From Psococerastis gibbosa (taxonomy: Eukaryota; Arthropoda; Insecta; Psocodea; Psocidae), in NCBI GenBank assembly GCA_963971405.1, contig OZ020490.1:8170874-8234873 (forward strand): 64,000 nt of DNA, in the 5' to 3' direction. The translations under genes and the position numbers were made by a program. Positions 44,113 through 55,519 of the stretch are shown piece by piece. Under the pieces are notes generated by a model, which had not been told where the DNA came from, ran no database searches, and was given only the letters and a program-made list of their open reading frames with translations. Within the stretch, counting starts at the first letter, position 1. The number at the start of each line of letters is the position of its first letter.

Positions 44113-44450
44113 GATCTAGCTAGTAGGTTAGGAATAGGTAACCAGCCACACCCCCTCCCACCCCCTCCTCCCCCCGCTCCCAGTCCTATATAAACCAAGG
44201 TTTCCTCTCCCTAGTCACCTTTGCATCTTCTCCTCGAGTTGAGCAAGTCTCAAATCGCAGATAAGTAGTAACTGTGCTAGTGGGTTTCCCTCTGTAGATG
44301 GCAGTTCTTGCCGAAAGCGCTCAGGGTTTTATACTAACACAAGTGGGTTTCTTAGACAAAGTTAATTTCTTAACGATTATTTGGGTTTTACTAATTCGGG
44401 TTGTTATAACAAGTTTTTCTAAAACTCTAAGTTTTTGTTATTTTTTGTTT
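44113..44450 (-). repeat. Inverted arm of PLE F, 5' side
   Basis: This is the upstream arm for the minus-strand genes. The plus strand reads CCCCTCCCACCCCCTCCTCC, then a TATATAAACC box and the GATGGCAG...TTGCCGAAAGC block. It also opens an ORF that runs into BEL pol. Confidence 0.9.
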
Positions 44451-44461
44451 ATCACGGGTAA

Positions 44462-45885
44462 TGTTCCTGGAGTTCACGTGAAGGCCAACTGGCCACACTT
44501 GGAAGGTTTGCAATTAGCAGACCCACAGTTCCATATCCCAGCACGCGTCGATATCCTCCTCGGATCAGACTTCATTCCCGACATACTATACGGCGAAATG
44601 ATTACACATAAAGGGGCGCCTTCTGCCCATAAGACGAGATTGGGCTGGGTATTGCAGGGGAAGTCACCACCTGACAAGCAGCCATTCCACCGTGCGCTTC
44701 TAGCTACATCGAGCCCAGGACCGGATCTTAGCCGATATTGGGAGCTCGAGGAAGTCCCTAGCATTCCCATCTACACGATAGAGGAACAGAAGGTTGAAGA
44801 ACTGTTTCGCGAGACAACCAAGATATTGCAGGATGGACGATTTTGCGTCAAACTTCCTCTGAAGAACAACCCTCCACAGCTTGGAAATAGCAAATCAGTG
44901 GCGTTGGCCAGGTTTCTCAGCTTAGAAAAGAAAATGAAAAAAGACAGGCAGTATGCTGTCTTATACAAGAGAACGATTCAAGACTACTTGAGTACGGGGC
45001 ACATGCAGCGAGCAACCGAGTCAATTGCCAAACCAGTATACCTACCCCACCATGGGGTACTTAATCAGAAAGGAAAACTGCGCATAGTTTTCGACGCCAG
45101 TGCCAAAACAACGAATGGGCAGAGCCTCAATGACCAATTTCTCAACGGGCCTAAAACCCAACAAGACTTGTTTTCCATCCTGACAAGATTCAGAACCTAT
45201 GCAGTAGCCATTACTGCTGACATCTCCCAGATGTACCGCCAAGTTAAGGTCCATCCAGAAGACTACTGTCTGCAGAGAGTTCTCTGGCGGGACGCCCCCT
45301 CAGAGCAGATTCAGGAATTGGAGTTAACGGTCGTAACTTGGGGGACAAAACCTGCTGCTTACTTGGCAACCAGATGTTTAAAAGAAATTGCCGAACGAGC
45401 GGAAGAATATATGCCTGAAACAGCGTCTAAAATAAAAAACGACGTCTACGTGGACGACCTATTGTCTGGAGCGCAGTCAATAGAAACTGCCAGAACACTA
45501 TGCTACCAGGTAACGCAGTTACTCAGCAACGCTGGTATGCATCTACACAAATGGGCTTCAAACATACGAGGATTAACTCCAGAACAGAGCGAAGACACAG
45601 TCATTGCTTGTGATGACTCAACGGCGCTCGGCATTAAATGGAATCATAAAGAGGATGCGTTTGGCCTGCAAATTGCTCCTGCAGTTTTTCATAAAAAAAT
45701 CACAAAAAGAACAATACTTAGTGATTTAGGGCGTGTGTATGATCCGCTAGGATGGGTAGCGCCCGCCCTGATCAAGCCGAAATGTTTCGTGCAGCATCTA
45801 TGGAAGACTTCTTCATCTTGGGATGCTCCTCTACCTATCGAGATTTCCAAGCAGTGGGAAGTGCTCATGGAAGATTGCAACATTT
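44462..45885 (+). pseudogene. BEL E reverse transcriptase
   Basis: It continues the protease with a HIPARVDILLGSDF stretch and moves to Pao RT: VYLPHHGVL, LRIVFDASAK, TADISQMYRQV and DVYVDDLLSG (Asp pair at about 45453-45458). The ORF actually opens at 44298 in Penelope DNA and reads through, an accident of the insertion. A frameshift at about 45885 ends it. Confidence 0.88.
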
Positions 45886-48127
45886 GACGAAGGTGAAAAT
45901 TCCACGACTAGTGATGACACCTGCTTCAAAAGACATTATATTGTGTGGCTTTGCGGACGCGTCTGAGAGTGCATACTCTGCCGTGGTGTATTTACGTCAG
46001 TCGTTTCAAGAGGGAGTTCATTCTGTGAACATAGTCGCCGCACGAACTAAAGTTGCTCCCTTAAAGCAAGTTTCCCTGCCGCGGCTGGAACTTTGCGGTG
46101 CGCTTCTCCTTGCGCGATTAATTAAGACAATAATTAACGCTCTTCCTCACCAGTTGAAAGTTGTGGCGTTCACTGACTCTACCATTGCACTTCATTGGGT
46201 GCGTGGACACCCAAGCAGGTGGAAAACGTTCGTCGGACATCGAGTTCAAGAGATACAGGGGATTCTTCAGCCCCAATGTTGGCGACATGTCGTGTCCCAG
46301 GAGAACCCTGCTGATCTCGCAACGCGTCAGTGCAGCGCCGCCGATTTAGTGACACACAAACTTTGGTGGAACGGCCCACAGTGGTTGGCAACTGACACGT
46401 GGCCACCCCAGCCTCACTTAGAAAAAACAAGTGTGCCGGAAGAAAGGCAACTGAAGACAGTGGTGTTACTCACAACAGGGACTACATTGCCATTATTGAC
46501 AACCTGCAGTAGTCTTTCGAAACTCCTCCGAGTCCTGGCATATGTGCGTCGAGCAATCACTCCAAAGGTCAGGAGACCACAAGGTCCTATATCTGCCACG
46601 GAGACGATATGTGCTAGAGTGACTCTTATTAAGTTGCTGCAAAGGCAACACTACGAGAGGGAACTATCCCTGCTGCAAGCTGGCAAACCAGTATTGAAAT
46701 CATCTACTTTGGCAAAACTTACCCCCTATGTAGACGGGGAAGGTTTAATGCGGGTAGGAGGTAGACTCCAAAATGCCCAGATGGCACAAAATGCCAAGCA
46801 TCCGATAATAATACCGTACGCACATGCTACAAAGCTGATCATTCGTCAGTATCACCATGTCCATGAGCACGCTGGACCTCAACTGTTAGCCTCAATAGTG
46901 GCGTTCACATATTACGTGCCGGCTTTACGTAATATAACTCGATTCATAACTCGCACTTGCGTCACATGCGCACGCATACGTGCAAAATTAGAAGACCAGC
47001 TCATGGCCCAACTACCGAAGCCCAGAGTAACACCAGCACGCCCGTTCAACCAGTGTGGAGTTGATTTTGCGGGACCTTTCTCGTTACGCTCGCAACTGGC
47101 AAGAGGAACCAAGCATTACAAAGCCTACGTTGCATTATTCGTGTGCATGTCAACTCGTGCAATCCATCTGGAGGTAGCTACTAGCCTCTCTGCAGAAGCC
47201 TTCTTGGCGGCGTTCGCCCGCCTATGCGCTAGACGCTCCACACCAGCTAAGATGTTCAGCGATCGTGGCACTAACTTCACTTCAGCCTCGAAGATTTTGA
47301 AGGATCTGCAGTCGAGCGACCGAGTTACAGGATACTTGGCTCAGAATGAGGTCGAATGGGCGTTTAACCCACCCTCAGCCCCCCATTGGGGCGGAGTTTG
47401 GGAAGCTGGTGTCCGCAGCTTTAAGTTTCACCTAGCCGCCATTACAAGGAATCAAATACTCACATATGAGGAGTTTAATACAGTAACTTGTCGCATAGAA
47501 GCTGTACTCAACTCAAGGCCTTTAACTCCGGTGTCAACAGATCCACAGGACCTGGAACCTCTCACGCCGGGACACTTCTTGACGGGGGCGCCCCTGACTG
47601 CTCCTCCGGAACGAATTGAAGATGACAACTTGCTTCCTAATCAACGATGGCGTCTAGTCCAAAAGATTGTGCAAAGCTTTTGGCAGAGGTGGTCGTCAGA
47701 ATATATATCGCGACTAAATCAACGACCAAAGTGGTGCCGACCCAAACGACCCGTTCAGGTTGGCGACATGGTAATCATAAAAGAAGAAAACACACCTCCG
47801 TTAAAGTGGCGTCTTGGGCGCATAGTGGATGTCCACCCTGGAGAAGATGGACTACCCCGTGCCGTGTCGTTAAAGACACAATTTGGAGCCTGCTCGCGCC
47901 CAGTGGTGAAGATTGCAAGACTTCCATTGGACAGCGATCCAGAGCCCAATCCACCCCTTAACCCTCCCTGTGTGATTAGTGCGGGTACCCAACCCCCTCC
48001 ACTAGACGATGTCAGCGATGCAGAGAACCGCGCCGCCAAGACTACGTGTACCACGAACTGGCCAGTGGTTGCGACGACGGAAGTTTCCAAAAAACGTCGC
48101 CCCAAAGTCCCTAAGTGCGTGAATTAA
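45870..48127 (+). pseudogene. BEL E RNase H, integrase and C-terminal domain
   Basis: After the shift the frame is open to 48127. RNase H reads GFADASESAYSA, VAFTDSTIALHW and NPADLATR. Integrase has H2C2 (HVHEHAGPQL...CVTCARIRA), then CGVDFAGPF (about 47053), SDRGTNF (about 47260) and HWGGVWEAGV (Glu about 47403). The tail is a DUF5641-like domain with VQVGDMVIIKEE and a WRLGRIVDVHPG block. The domain set is complete for the Pao group; only the upstream frameshift and the Penelope insert break the polyprotein. Confidence 0.9.
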
Positions 48128-48506
48128 TGAAGTGATGTGTACAGGAAGGTGGGAGTGTTCACTCCACTTCCTAATGTTTAAAGACTTTAGACCCGGGCCT
48201 GGCTTAACCACCCGTAAGTGTCGCACTGTTTGATTGTGAGCATAGGTTAACCCCTCTGTCGTATTAAGCCTTTCTTTGTTTTCGCCCATGCGATTGGCTC
48301 CTTGGCCTTACAGTTTGTAGTCTACACTTGTACTCTATACTTTTCTCCTTACTCTCATGCTAAAACAGTCTTGGTGTTAGCGAAGCCTTTGTTAACCATT
48401 TAAATGGGATAAACCATGCTCAATCTCAATTGTTTAAAGTGAATTGTATTGACTCCTTGCCTCCAACTTTGAAATGGAAAATCGAAATTTTCCATGGGGG
48501 CCAGTT
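48128..48506 (+). other. BEL E 3' untranslated region and purine tract
   Basis: No gene. It ends with ATGGGGGCCAG just before the LTR, a short purine-rich tract as plus-strand primer. Confidence 0.6.
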
Positions 48507-48793
48507 TGTTGGAGCCATCGTGGCTCCAACAACGGCATACGGCACCTGCCTGGTCGGCTGTCTCCCACGCAATGATGATTGCGGGCAGGGCGCTGCAAAT
48601 ATTTACGCAGCAGCCTAACTTGAGGGCGAGCCAATGAGCATGCAGAAGGTTGCTTGTGATTGGCTCGCCTCTGGTTGGTGTTTTTGCACTTATATTTGGG
48701 TTTATGGTAATAAAGTTTAGTATTCTCTCAGGCACGGTATTGTTCATTTGGTCTACTAGGGTCCTAGTTTCCTGCCATCCGCCAACCCTAACA
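48507..48793 (+). repeat. 3' LTR of BEL E
   Basis: The 287 bp match the 5' LTR, with one difference seen by eye. TAGAC follows. Confidence 0.93.
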
Positions 48794-49944
48794 TAGACTA
48801 CTCCAAGGCTTTCGATGTTTTACCCCATGACGTCATAATAGAGCAGCTACAGCAAATCGGAATAGGGGGAAATGAAAAAGCTGGTTCACAAATTACTTAT
48901 ACGCTCGTTCAGCTACAGTCAAGTTGCACGATGAAACTTGCCACCCACTAAACTGGGAGTCTGGTGTACCCCAGGGTAGTTTAATCGGTCCAACCCTGTA
49001 TATCATAACAACGAATAAATTGCAGTCCCTGCTAACGGGAATTCAAACATTTATGTTCGCCGATGATATGGCGCTAGTAATAGCAAACAAAGATATCAAT
49101 GAGGCGACTGTACACATGAACCTCGCCATAAGAAAACTACAGGCACTCTCACACGACCTCGGACTAACTATAAATAGCAAAAAAACCAAAATCATGCACA
49201 TACGAAACAGGGGACCTTTGCAAATAAAAAACAAATATTTATTCCATACACACGATTGCCTGCACAGAATAAAAATAGAAAATTGTAAATGCGAAGACAA
49301 AATTGAAGTAGTAGAAGAGCATAAGTACCTTGGTCTGCAAATTGACAGTAGAATGACGTGGGAAAACCATACATAGAAAGACTATGCAAACGACTACGCT
49401 CAGGGAGTGCGGCTTTGGCACGATTAAAAATTAATATGGAGTACCTTTTAGAACCATTAAATTAGCGTACCACGCCCTGGTCGAATCCATAGTAAGCTAC
49501 GGTATAACAGTATACTTCAAAGATAGAAATACATACACCTACAAATTAGAAATGATACAAAAGCGAATAATAAAAAACATGTTATCAAATAAAATCAACA
49601 AGAAATACAAAGAATACGACGAAAAATTCAAACATGCTAGCATTTTGCAAATAACAAAATTATTCAAGTATAAATTAATAAGAGATAACTATTTTAAAAA
49701 AGAGTACCAAATAGATGAAAAAGGGAAGTATAATACAAGAAACCCAAAAAAGCTTATTTGCTTAATTGCATTGCGGATCTTACATACCTTTTCCCAACTA
49801 TATAGGTACGGTGACCGTCCCAGGCTGAATTTGAAACTGTTATGGCAACATAAAAATGCAAGGAGGTTCGTATATTTTTACCTGCTGTACATGTTAGTGG
49901 GGAATATGAAAAAATTGCATATTGAAAGAACAACCCATGTTTAA
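48794..49944 (+). pseudogene. LINE D ORF2: second half of RT and C-terminus
   Basis: It begins with the duplicated TAGAC and continues YSKAFDVLPHD, then shifts frame near 48900. The ORF 48924-49376 reads GVPQGSLIGPTLY, MFADDMAL (Asp pair at about 49057-49065) and HKYLGLQIDSRMTW. After further shifts the end reads ALVESIVSYGITVYF and a RIIKNMLSNK region. At least three frameshifts. Confidence 0.8.
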
Positions 49945-49980
49945 CTTGTATATGAGATCTTTCTTACCTTTACATACACA

Positions 49981-51208
49981 CAGTGCCGGATAAACCGCTG
50001 GGGGGCCGGGGGCACAAGATATGGGGGAGCCGTGGGTGCAAACCAGAGGCGGACGAGGCGGTCCCAGATAGAGGCGGTCCCAGACCTCATAAAAGGGGGA
50101 GGCGCTTGTCAGTGGCGTAACGATAGGTTTTCGAAGGTGTATAATTTGGCACCTCTCCACCCATTTTCATAAAAGTTGCTCAGAGCTCAGGAGATAGAGG
50201 GCTGAAATAGTGGGGTTTTCCACAATTTGAGAGCAATAAGACTTACACATATTACAAAGAATCAATATAAATATAGACAAGGGGGGTCCGGGGGTCTCCC
50301 CCGGGAGAAATTTTTTGAAAAATAGGGCTGGAATGGTGAAATTTTACGCATTTTGAGAGCAATAAGGCTTATATATTAGAATGAATCTATACAAATGTGG
50401 ACAAGGGGGGTCCAGGGGTCTCCCCCGGGAGAATTTTTTTGAAAAATAGGGCTGAAATAGTGAGGTTTTGCGCATTTTGAGTGCTGTAACACTTAGATAT
50501 TAGAGGCAAAGAATATAACTGCTGACCAAAGGGTGGGGGGGGGGGGGTGGCGATTGCCCGCAGTACCGGTCGCTGAGTCCGCCTCTGGTCCCAGACCTCA
50601 TAAAAGGGGGAGGCACTTGTCAAAATTTTTGAAAAATAAGTCTATGAAATATTGAGGTTTTATACATTTTGAAAGCAATATATTTATATTGGCTATTACA
50701 GGGAATTAATATAATTGTGAACTAGGTCTCCTTCGGGTAAAAAGTTTTGAAAAATAGGTCCGAAATATTGGAATTCTAGAGATTTGAGAGGAATAAGGTT
50801 TATAAATTACAAGCAATTAATATAATTGGGAACAGGGGGCCTGGGGTCTCCCCATGGAGAAAATGTTTGAAAAATAGGGCTTAAAAAGTGGGGTTTTACG
50901 CATTTTGGGTGCAGTAACACTTAGATTTTAGAGGCAAAGAATATAACTGCCTTCCAAAGGGGGGAGGGGGGCGATAGCAGGTCGCTTCGTCAGCCTCTGA
51001 TGCAACCTCCTCTAAAATTCATAAATCTACCTACCAGCATTGCAGCAAAAAAAAAAAAAATACTATTTCCAACCAATTTCAAAACTTTTAATTTCTAATT
51101 TTTTTTATATTTTTATCTAAAAATATCTCATTCTGGGGGGGGGGGGCGGAATTTTAGGCATTTCTGGGGGGGGCGGTGGCTTGTGCCCCATGTGCCAATC
51201 CGGCACTG
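49981..51208. mobile_element. hAT-like non-autonomous element, 1.2 kb
   Basis: CATACACA is duplicated at 49973-49980 and 51209-51216. The ends are CAGTGCCGGAT and its inverse. Inside, a G/C-rich unit around CGGGGGTCTCCCCCGGGAGA, followed by TTTGAAAAATAGGGC and TTTTGAGAGCAATAAG, is repeated about four times with drift. No transposase ORF is present. Confidence 0.8.
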
Positions 51209-51216
51209 CATACACA

Positions 51217-53034
51217 CTGATTAACTATGCCAAATTCAGGCATCTGCCTCCAGACTTGACTTATTTGACTTATGATGGCGCGTTCAGCCCTGGGGGACTT
51301 CTGGCCTCACACACAATTCGCCTCCATCTCGCCCGATCCTCTGCGACGATCTGCCTCCAGAGGCTCTCTGAAAAATGAATGTCATTATTATAACAAAAAT
51401 TAGTAAGTAATTAATAAGTAACTAGTAGGTACCTCGGATTTACGCACGCTCAATTGAAAATGAATGCCCTCCCCCCCCCCCCGAATAAAATAGGCCCTAT
51501 AATAAGAAATTGGAAGCAAGAGCAAGGGCGGATCCAGCGCAAAATTGAGGGGGGGGGGGTCACATGTTGTATGTGTAGTTGTGCAGCCTATACCCCCACC
51601 CTGCCGAGAAATAGTTTTTTGTAAAAAATATTTTTACTATCTTACAGGTATGAATTTACTCATTTAAAGGGGGGTCATAACCCCCGTCACCTCCCCTAGT
51701 GCAGGCGCTATAGGTAGTTGAGTATGCAAAATATAAGGCCCGTATTCTGAAAATTGTTTTGAACTCAGAAAAGCTAGCAGATTACGATTCTGGTTGTTGC
51801 CGGGGGGTTTTCTGGTCCAGTTTTTTTTATACCCCCTCCCCTTAGATATCAAGTAAATGGACTAAACAAATATATTTTTGGAACCAGTTTAATGATTGTT
51901 TTAGTGACAATATTCAATTTTTTCTTATGATTAAAGATACTTATGGCTAGTCAATTAAAAAAGTTTAAAATAAAAACAAGAATTGTTGATAAAAGAATAT
52001 TTAATACGAAAAATCAAATTATTACATAATTCATTAGAAAAAATACGTTTAATTATATTAATTATTATTAATTAATTAAATAATCTTTTTTACCGTCATT
52101 ATTATTACATTTGCATTGCATTTAACCATACATATCTTTCTGCCAGTGGCGGCCCCAGTGTACTTGCCTGAAAAAAATCCAATATGGCCAAATTTATTGG
52201 AGTTTGTCTTTATGTATAGGCCTATACCTCAATAAATTCCTATCTAATATGCCTAAGTAGTCAACATCTTGCAATACCGGGAGCTACAACTCGGCGCTCC
52301 TAAATTCGCTTTCCCTGCATGAAAAAAAAAAATAATAATAATAATTTTTCCATATACGTATATTGGTTTAATTTTGGGGAGGACCTGAATGCCCAATTTT
52401 CTTATAAGAGCAGTTATACTGTTTATATATGTATATACAGGTAGTACTTATGCATGTAACAGGGCCAACCGACAGGGTGAGACGAATACCCCAACCCTGG
52501 ATCTGCAGCTTAAGCGCGCCACCTTATATGACCTAAAAGGTTTCAGTTCTAAAATCCTAATATCATAAGCTTAATATAGGCTACTGTATCTAATGCAAGT
52601 AGGCCAGTTAGTTTTTAATTATTAAAAATTTATAATTTCATTTAGCGCAAAATTGATTAAACAAGGGTAGGCCTACTTGCCCGCCCACTGAACGTCGTCC
52701 CAAATTAATAGGAAGATCGCACGACTATTGTTATTAAAAAAAGAAAATTAACGGCAGAGCAGAAAATTATGGCCGGTTCCACTTGGTACGTATTGCATGT
52801 CCTATTGGTAAATGCTGCTCCAGGGCTCTTGGTATCTTGGTATCTATAGAAACGGGTTTTTTCAAGGGCAACCGCTATGGGAGACACCAGTGTGCGGATG
52901 GGAAACTGCTATATATGGGTGTAGAACTGCCCAGTGGGGGAGGGGCTGTCCGCACGGTTGCCACGTCGCCAGGTGCGTCTAATAGAACAAAAATAATCAC
53001 CATACATAGTAGGCAGTAGCCGACATGCAGTCGT
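51217..53034. other. Intergenic, no gene seen
   Basis: Short ORFs here have no recognisable domain. G/C tracts at 51470 and 51549 sit next to GGGCGGATCCAGCG, a hAT-like end without a clear partner. Confidence 0.4.
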
Positions 53035-53110
53035 AGTCTGTAGTCTGTAGAGTAGTGGTACAGACTCACTTAACCCGAAAGGTTGTTGATTCTATTAAAA
53101 AACAAGTGTC
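53035..53110 (+). repeat. Possible tRNA-derived SINE head
   Basis: GTAGTGGTACAGACTCACTT followed by AACCCGAAAGGTTGTTGATT resembles a decayed tRNA D-arm, anticodon and T-arm region. The B-box is degenerate. No full fold is visible. Confidence 0.3.
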
Positions 53111-53189
53111 TCCGCCACAGGGGCCCTACGGGCCCCACGTGGCTCCTACACTTGAGCCTGCCGCGGGCACTGCTCATGGGCACTGATCA

Positions 53190-53640
53190 TGGTGGGCATC
53201 GTCATGGGTGTCAAATGCATCCTCGCGTCGAGAGCTTTCCAATCAGGTATCACACACGATTGTAGCGTGAATGGGACGGGAGTTGTGAGTTAAAGAAGGA
53301 AGAAGAATTGAAAAAAGCGTGTTTGGGGCGGGGAGGACGGTTATTGGCTATAGTTGCCACTTTTTACTAAGAAATTACATGGGGGTGTAGAAGGAACGCA
53401 GTGAAAGTTAACTTAAATACGGAGGAGAACCATAGGAAACTCGGACCAAACGCAGCTCGGCCCTTCGGGCCTCGCCGTCACTGCTTCTGTAAATTAAGTA
53501 TTGTGGTGGGTGTCGTGGATGTCAAATCAATCGTCGAGATGAGAGCTGTCCAATGAGGCATCACACGATAGCTATGAGTAAAAGAAGGAAGAGGAATGGA
53601 AAAAAGGCGAGTTTGTAAGAAGGACGAGGGTGGATGTTGG
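53190..53640. repeat. Two tandem copies of a unit of about 310 bp
   Basis: A block with GTGTCAAATGCATCCTCG, then GAAGGAAGAAGAATTG, recurs about 310 bases later (53505-53640) with many changes. Confidence 0.55.
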
Positions 53641-55225
53641 AAAAAGTTTTAAATTCAAACCCTCATTTTAATTGCATTTATGGACATGTAAGCCATTCAT
53701 GTCCGTTAAAAATTAAAGGCTGTGGAATTTTTTTTCTTCTGTTTTTCGGTCTCATTACACCTAATTGGAAATTAATTAATTTTACACTCCTGAAACCAAT
53801 ACAGGTTGTTATAAAATTCTAAACAATGCCAAAGATAGTAAGTCAAACTTTCAAAAGCAGTTTCCTGGGATGAAATGGTCGAAAAAATAATAATATGTAA
53901 GAAAATATGGGAAATAGCTCATTTGCGGCATTGAAAGAGCACTAAGAATATATATTGTAGCCTATATGGGCCGATTTGATTTTTTAGACACCCTATGGTA
54001 TGAACTAACATATTATGATATATGCTCGTAAATCTATATAACACAACATAAACCACGGGTAAATAAAAACTGAAATCAAATGGGATATTTCCCCGACTTT
54101 AAATTTTGTGTTTGGACCGAATTTTAAGGGGTTAGGGGGTGTGCCACTCGGAACAGTTTTTGTTAGCAATTCGTGGTATTTAAGGGTGAAAAAAATAATT
54201 GGTTGTCTGTAAGTCGGTTGTAAAGGCGGTTTACGGACGATAGTTTAACGTGACAACGCCTAAAGTAAAGAGATAGAAATGTGGAAAAGCCCGTAAAAGC
54301 CTTTAAGTAATTTGATTTTTTTTTATATAGGTAGACAATAAAGCGGCCGAAAGAGGCCTTTTTTGAGGAAAATCGTGCGCACCCCCTGACGTTTTACACC
54401 CTCAAAGCCAAAACACTTGCTTGATTACCAAAAAACATATCATGGCATGAAAGAGGAAGAATAGACGAAGACATGGGTATAATTGAAATTATTAAGATAG
54501 GCCTTCCACATCAGCCCAAAAACTTGCTCTAAACCCGCCCACGCAATTCAAATGGGATTGCCGGAAATTTTGTGTTCCACTCCCGTTTAAGGGGTGAACG
54601 GGTGAATTTGAAAATGTGTTTATACTCGATTGAAACCTTAATTAATACTGCTTCTAATGAGACATAAAAAATTAATTTCAGTTGAAAATTGCAGGCTGTG
54701 GAATTTGTTATCAATTGTTTCGTCAATATGCACCGAAATAGAATATTAATTAATTTTATTGTCTTAATATTCTTGGCTTTAATTAGCCTAGCATTGCTAA
54801 AGATACTATATTATACATTAAGCAATAGTATGTGCTAGTTACTCCTGGGACTTAGTGGTGAAAAAAAATTATTTTGCCGAGAAACCGGAAAATATTCATT
54901 TATCTATCACATAGCTGCATTGAAACAGCTTGAAGAATACGCAGAATACGTATGTGGGATTTTTTTAAATTTTTTGATTGACTACAGTATATGTTAAAGT
55001 AATTCGTGATAAAAACATCTACAAAATGCAACATAAGCCATGGAGTAAATAAATACCAAAACCGAACGGGAGATTTCCCCGACCTTTTCAAGAAATTTTG
55101 TGTTTTGACCGAATTTTCAGGGGGAAGGGGGTTGAAAGTAGTTATATGTTTGTATTTTTTAAAACCTGTATTAAAGCCGCTTATAATGAGGCAATAACCG
55201 TGTTGGCCTAAGTTGGATATAAAAG

Positions 55226-55519
55226 TAAAAGTAAAGTAAAGTAAAATTTATTTATCGAGGAATACATTCTACATACATTTCATTAGTGGTTCAGAGGGGC
55301 ACCTTTGGGAATTCCCGTGATGGGCCCCTCGACCTAATAGATAACATTTATATTAAAACTTATTCTAAACACTTAATCTACAATACAAAATAAATTCTTT
55401 TAAAATTGTGGTACAAAACAAAACAATTAACTTCAGGTCGTGTTATTAAAATACAAAAATAAAATAAAATATAATAAAATGAACATTAACTTTTAACATT
55501 AACTTTTTAGCAAGGCAAT
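55226..55519 (-). other. LINE G 3' untranslated region
   Basis: A 290-base tail after the stop contains GGCCCATCACGGGAATTCCC and ends in TTTAC repeats rather than poly-A, which suggests recognition of the tail by the RT. Confidence 0.7.

Larger units (their letters stand above)
41712..44450 (-). mobile_element. Penelope-like element F with inverted terminal arms
   Basis: The element is bounded by an 11-bp duplication. It carries a PLE-type RT and a GIY-YIG endonuclease on the minus strand. Arms of 338 bp (41758-42095 and 44113-44450) are inverted and differ at only a few bases. An extra tail of about 46 bp (41712-41757) is at the 3' end. Inverted long repeats plus a short extension are known for PLEs. 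Each arm contains TATATAAACC and a GATGGCAGTTCTTGCCGAAA block. Confidence 0.9.
39221..48793 (+). mobile_element. BEL/Pao retrotransposon E, split by a Penelope-like element
   Basis: LTRs of 287 bp at 39221-39507 and 48507-48793 differ visibly at one site (CTCAGACAC versus CTCAGGCAC). TAGAC flanks both ends (39216-39220, 48794-48798). One gag-pol frame spanned 40099-41711 and 44462 onward before a Penelope-like element entered at 41712. Removing that insert restores the frame exactly. A later frameshift near 45885 breaks pol. The insertion is young, and older than the Penelope insertion. Confidence 0.93.
36150..49972 (+). mobile_element. LINE D: non-LTR retrotransposon split by a BEL element
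   Basis: ORF1 (36462-37341), endonuclease (37422-38458) and RT (38459-39220) are followed, after the BEL element 39221-48793, by the rest of RT (48794-49944). The BEL target duplication TAGAC lies inside the LFIDYSKAFD motif and the frame rejoins exactly. Frameshifts at poly-A runs show decay. The 5' limit is not visible, and the 3' end is close to the hAT-like element at 49981. The clade is in the jockey/CR1 group by domain order. Confidence 0.8.

Noticed and set aside
51181-51378. Plus-strand ORF of 65 codons beginning at the hAT-like right end
   Set aside because: It starts inside the element and has no recognised motif.
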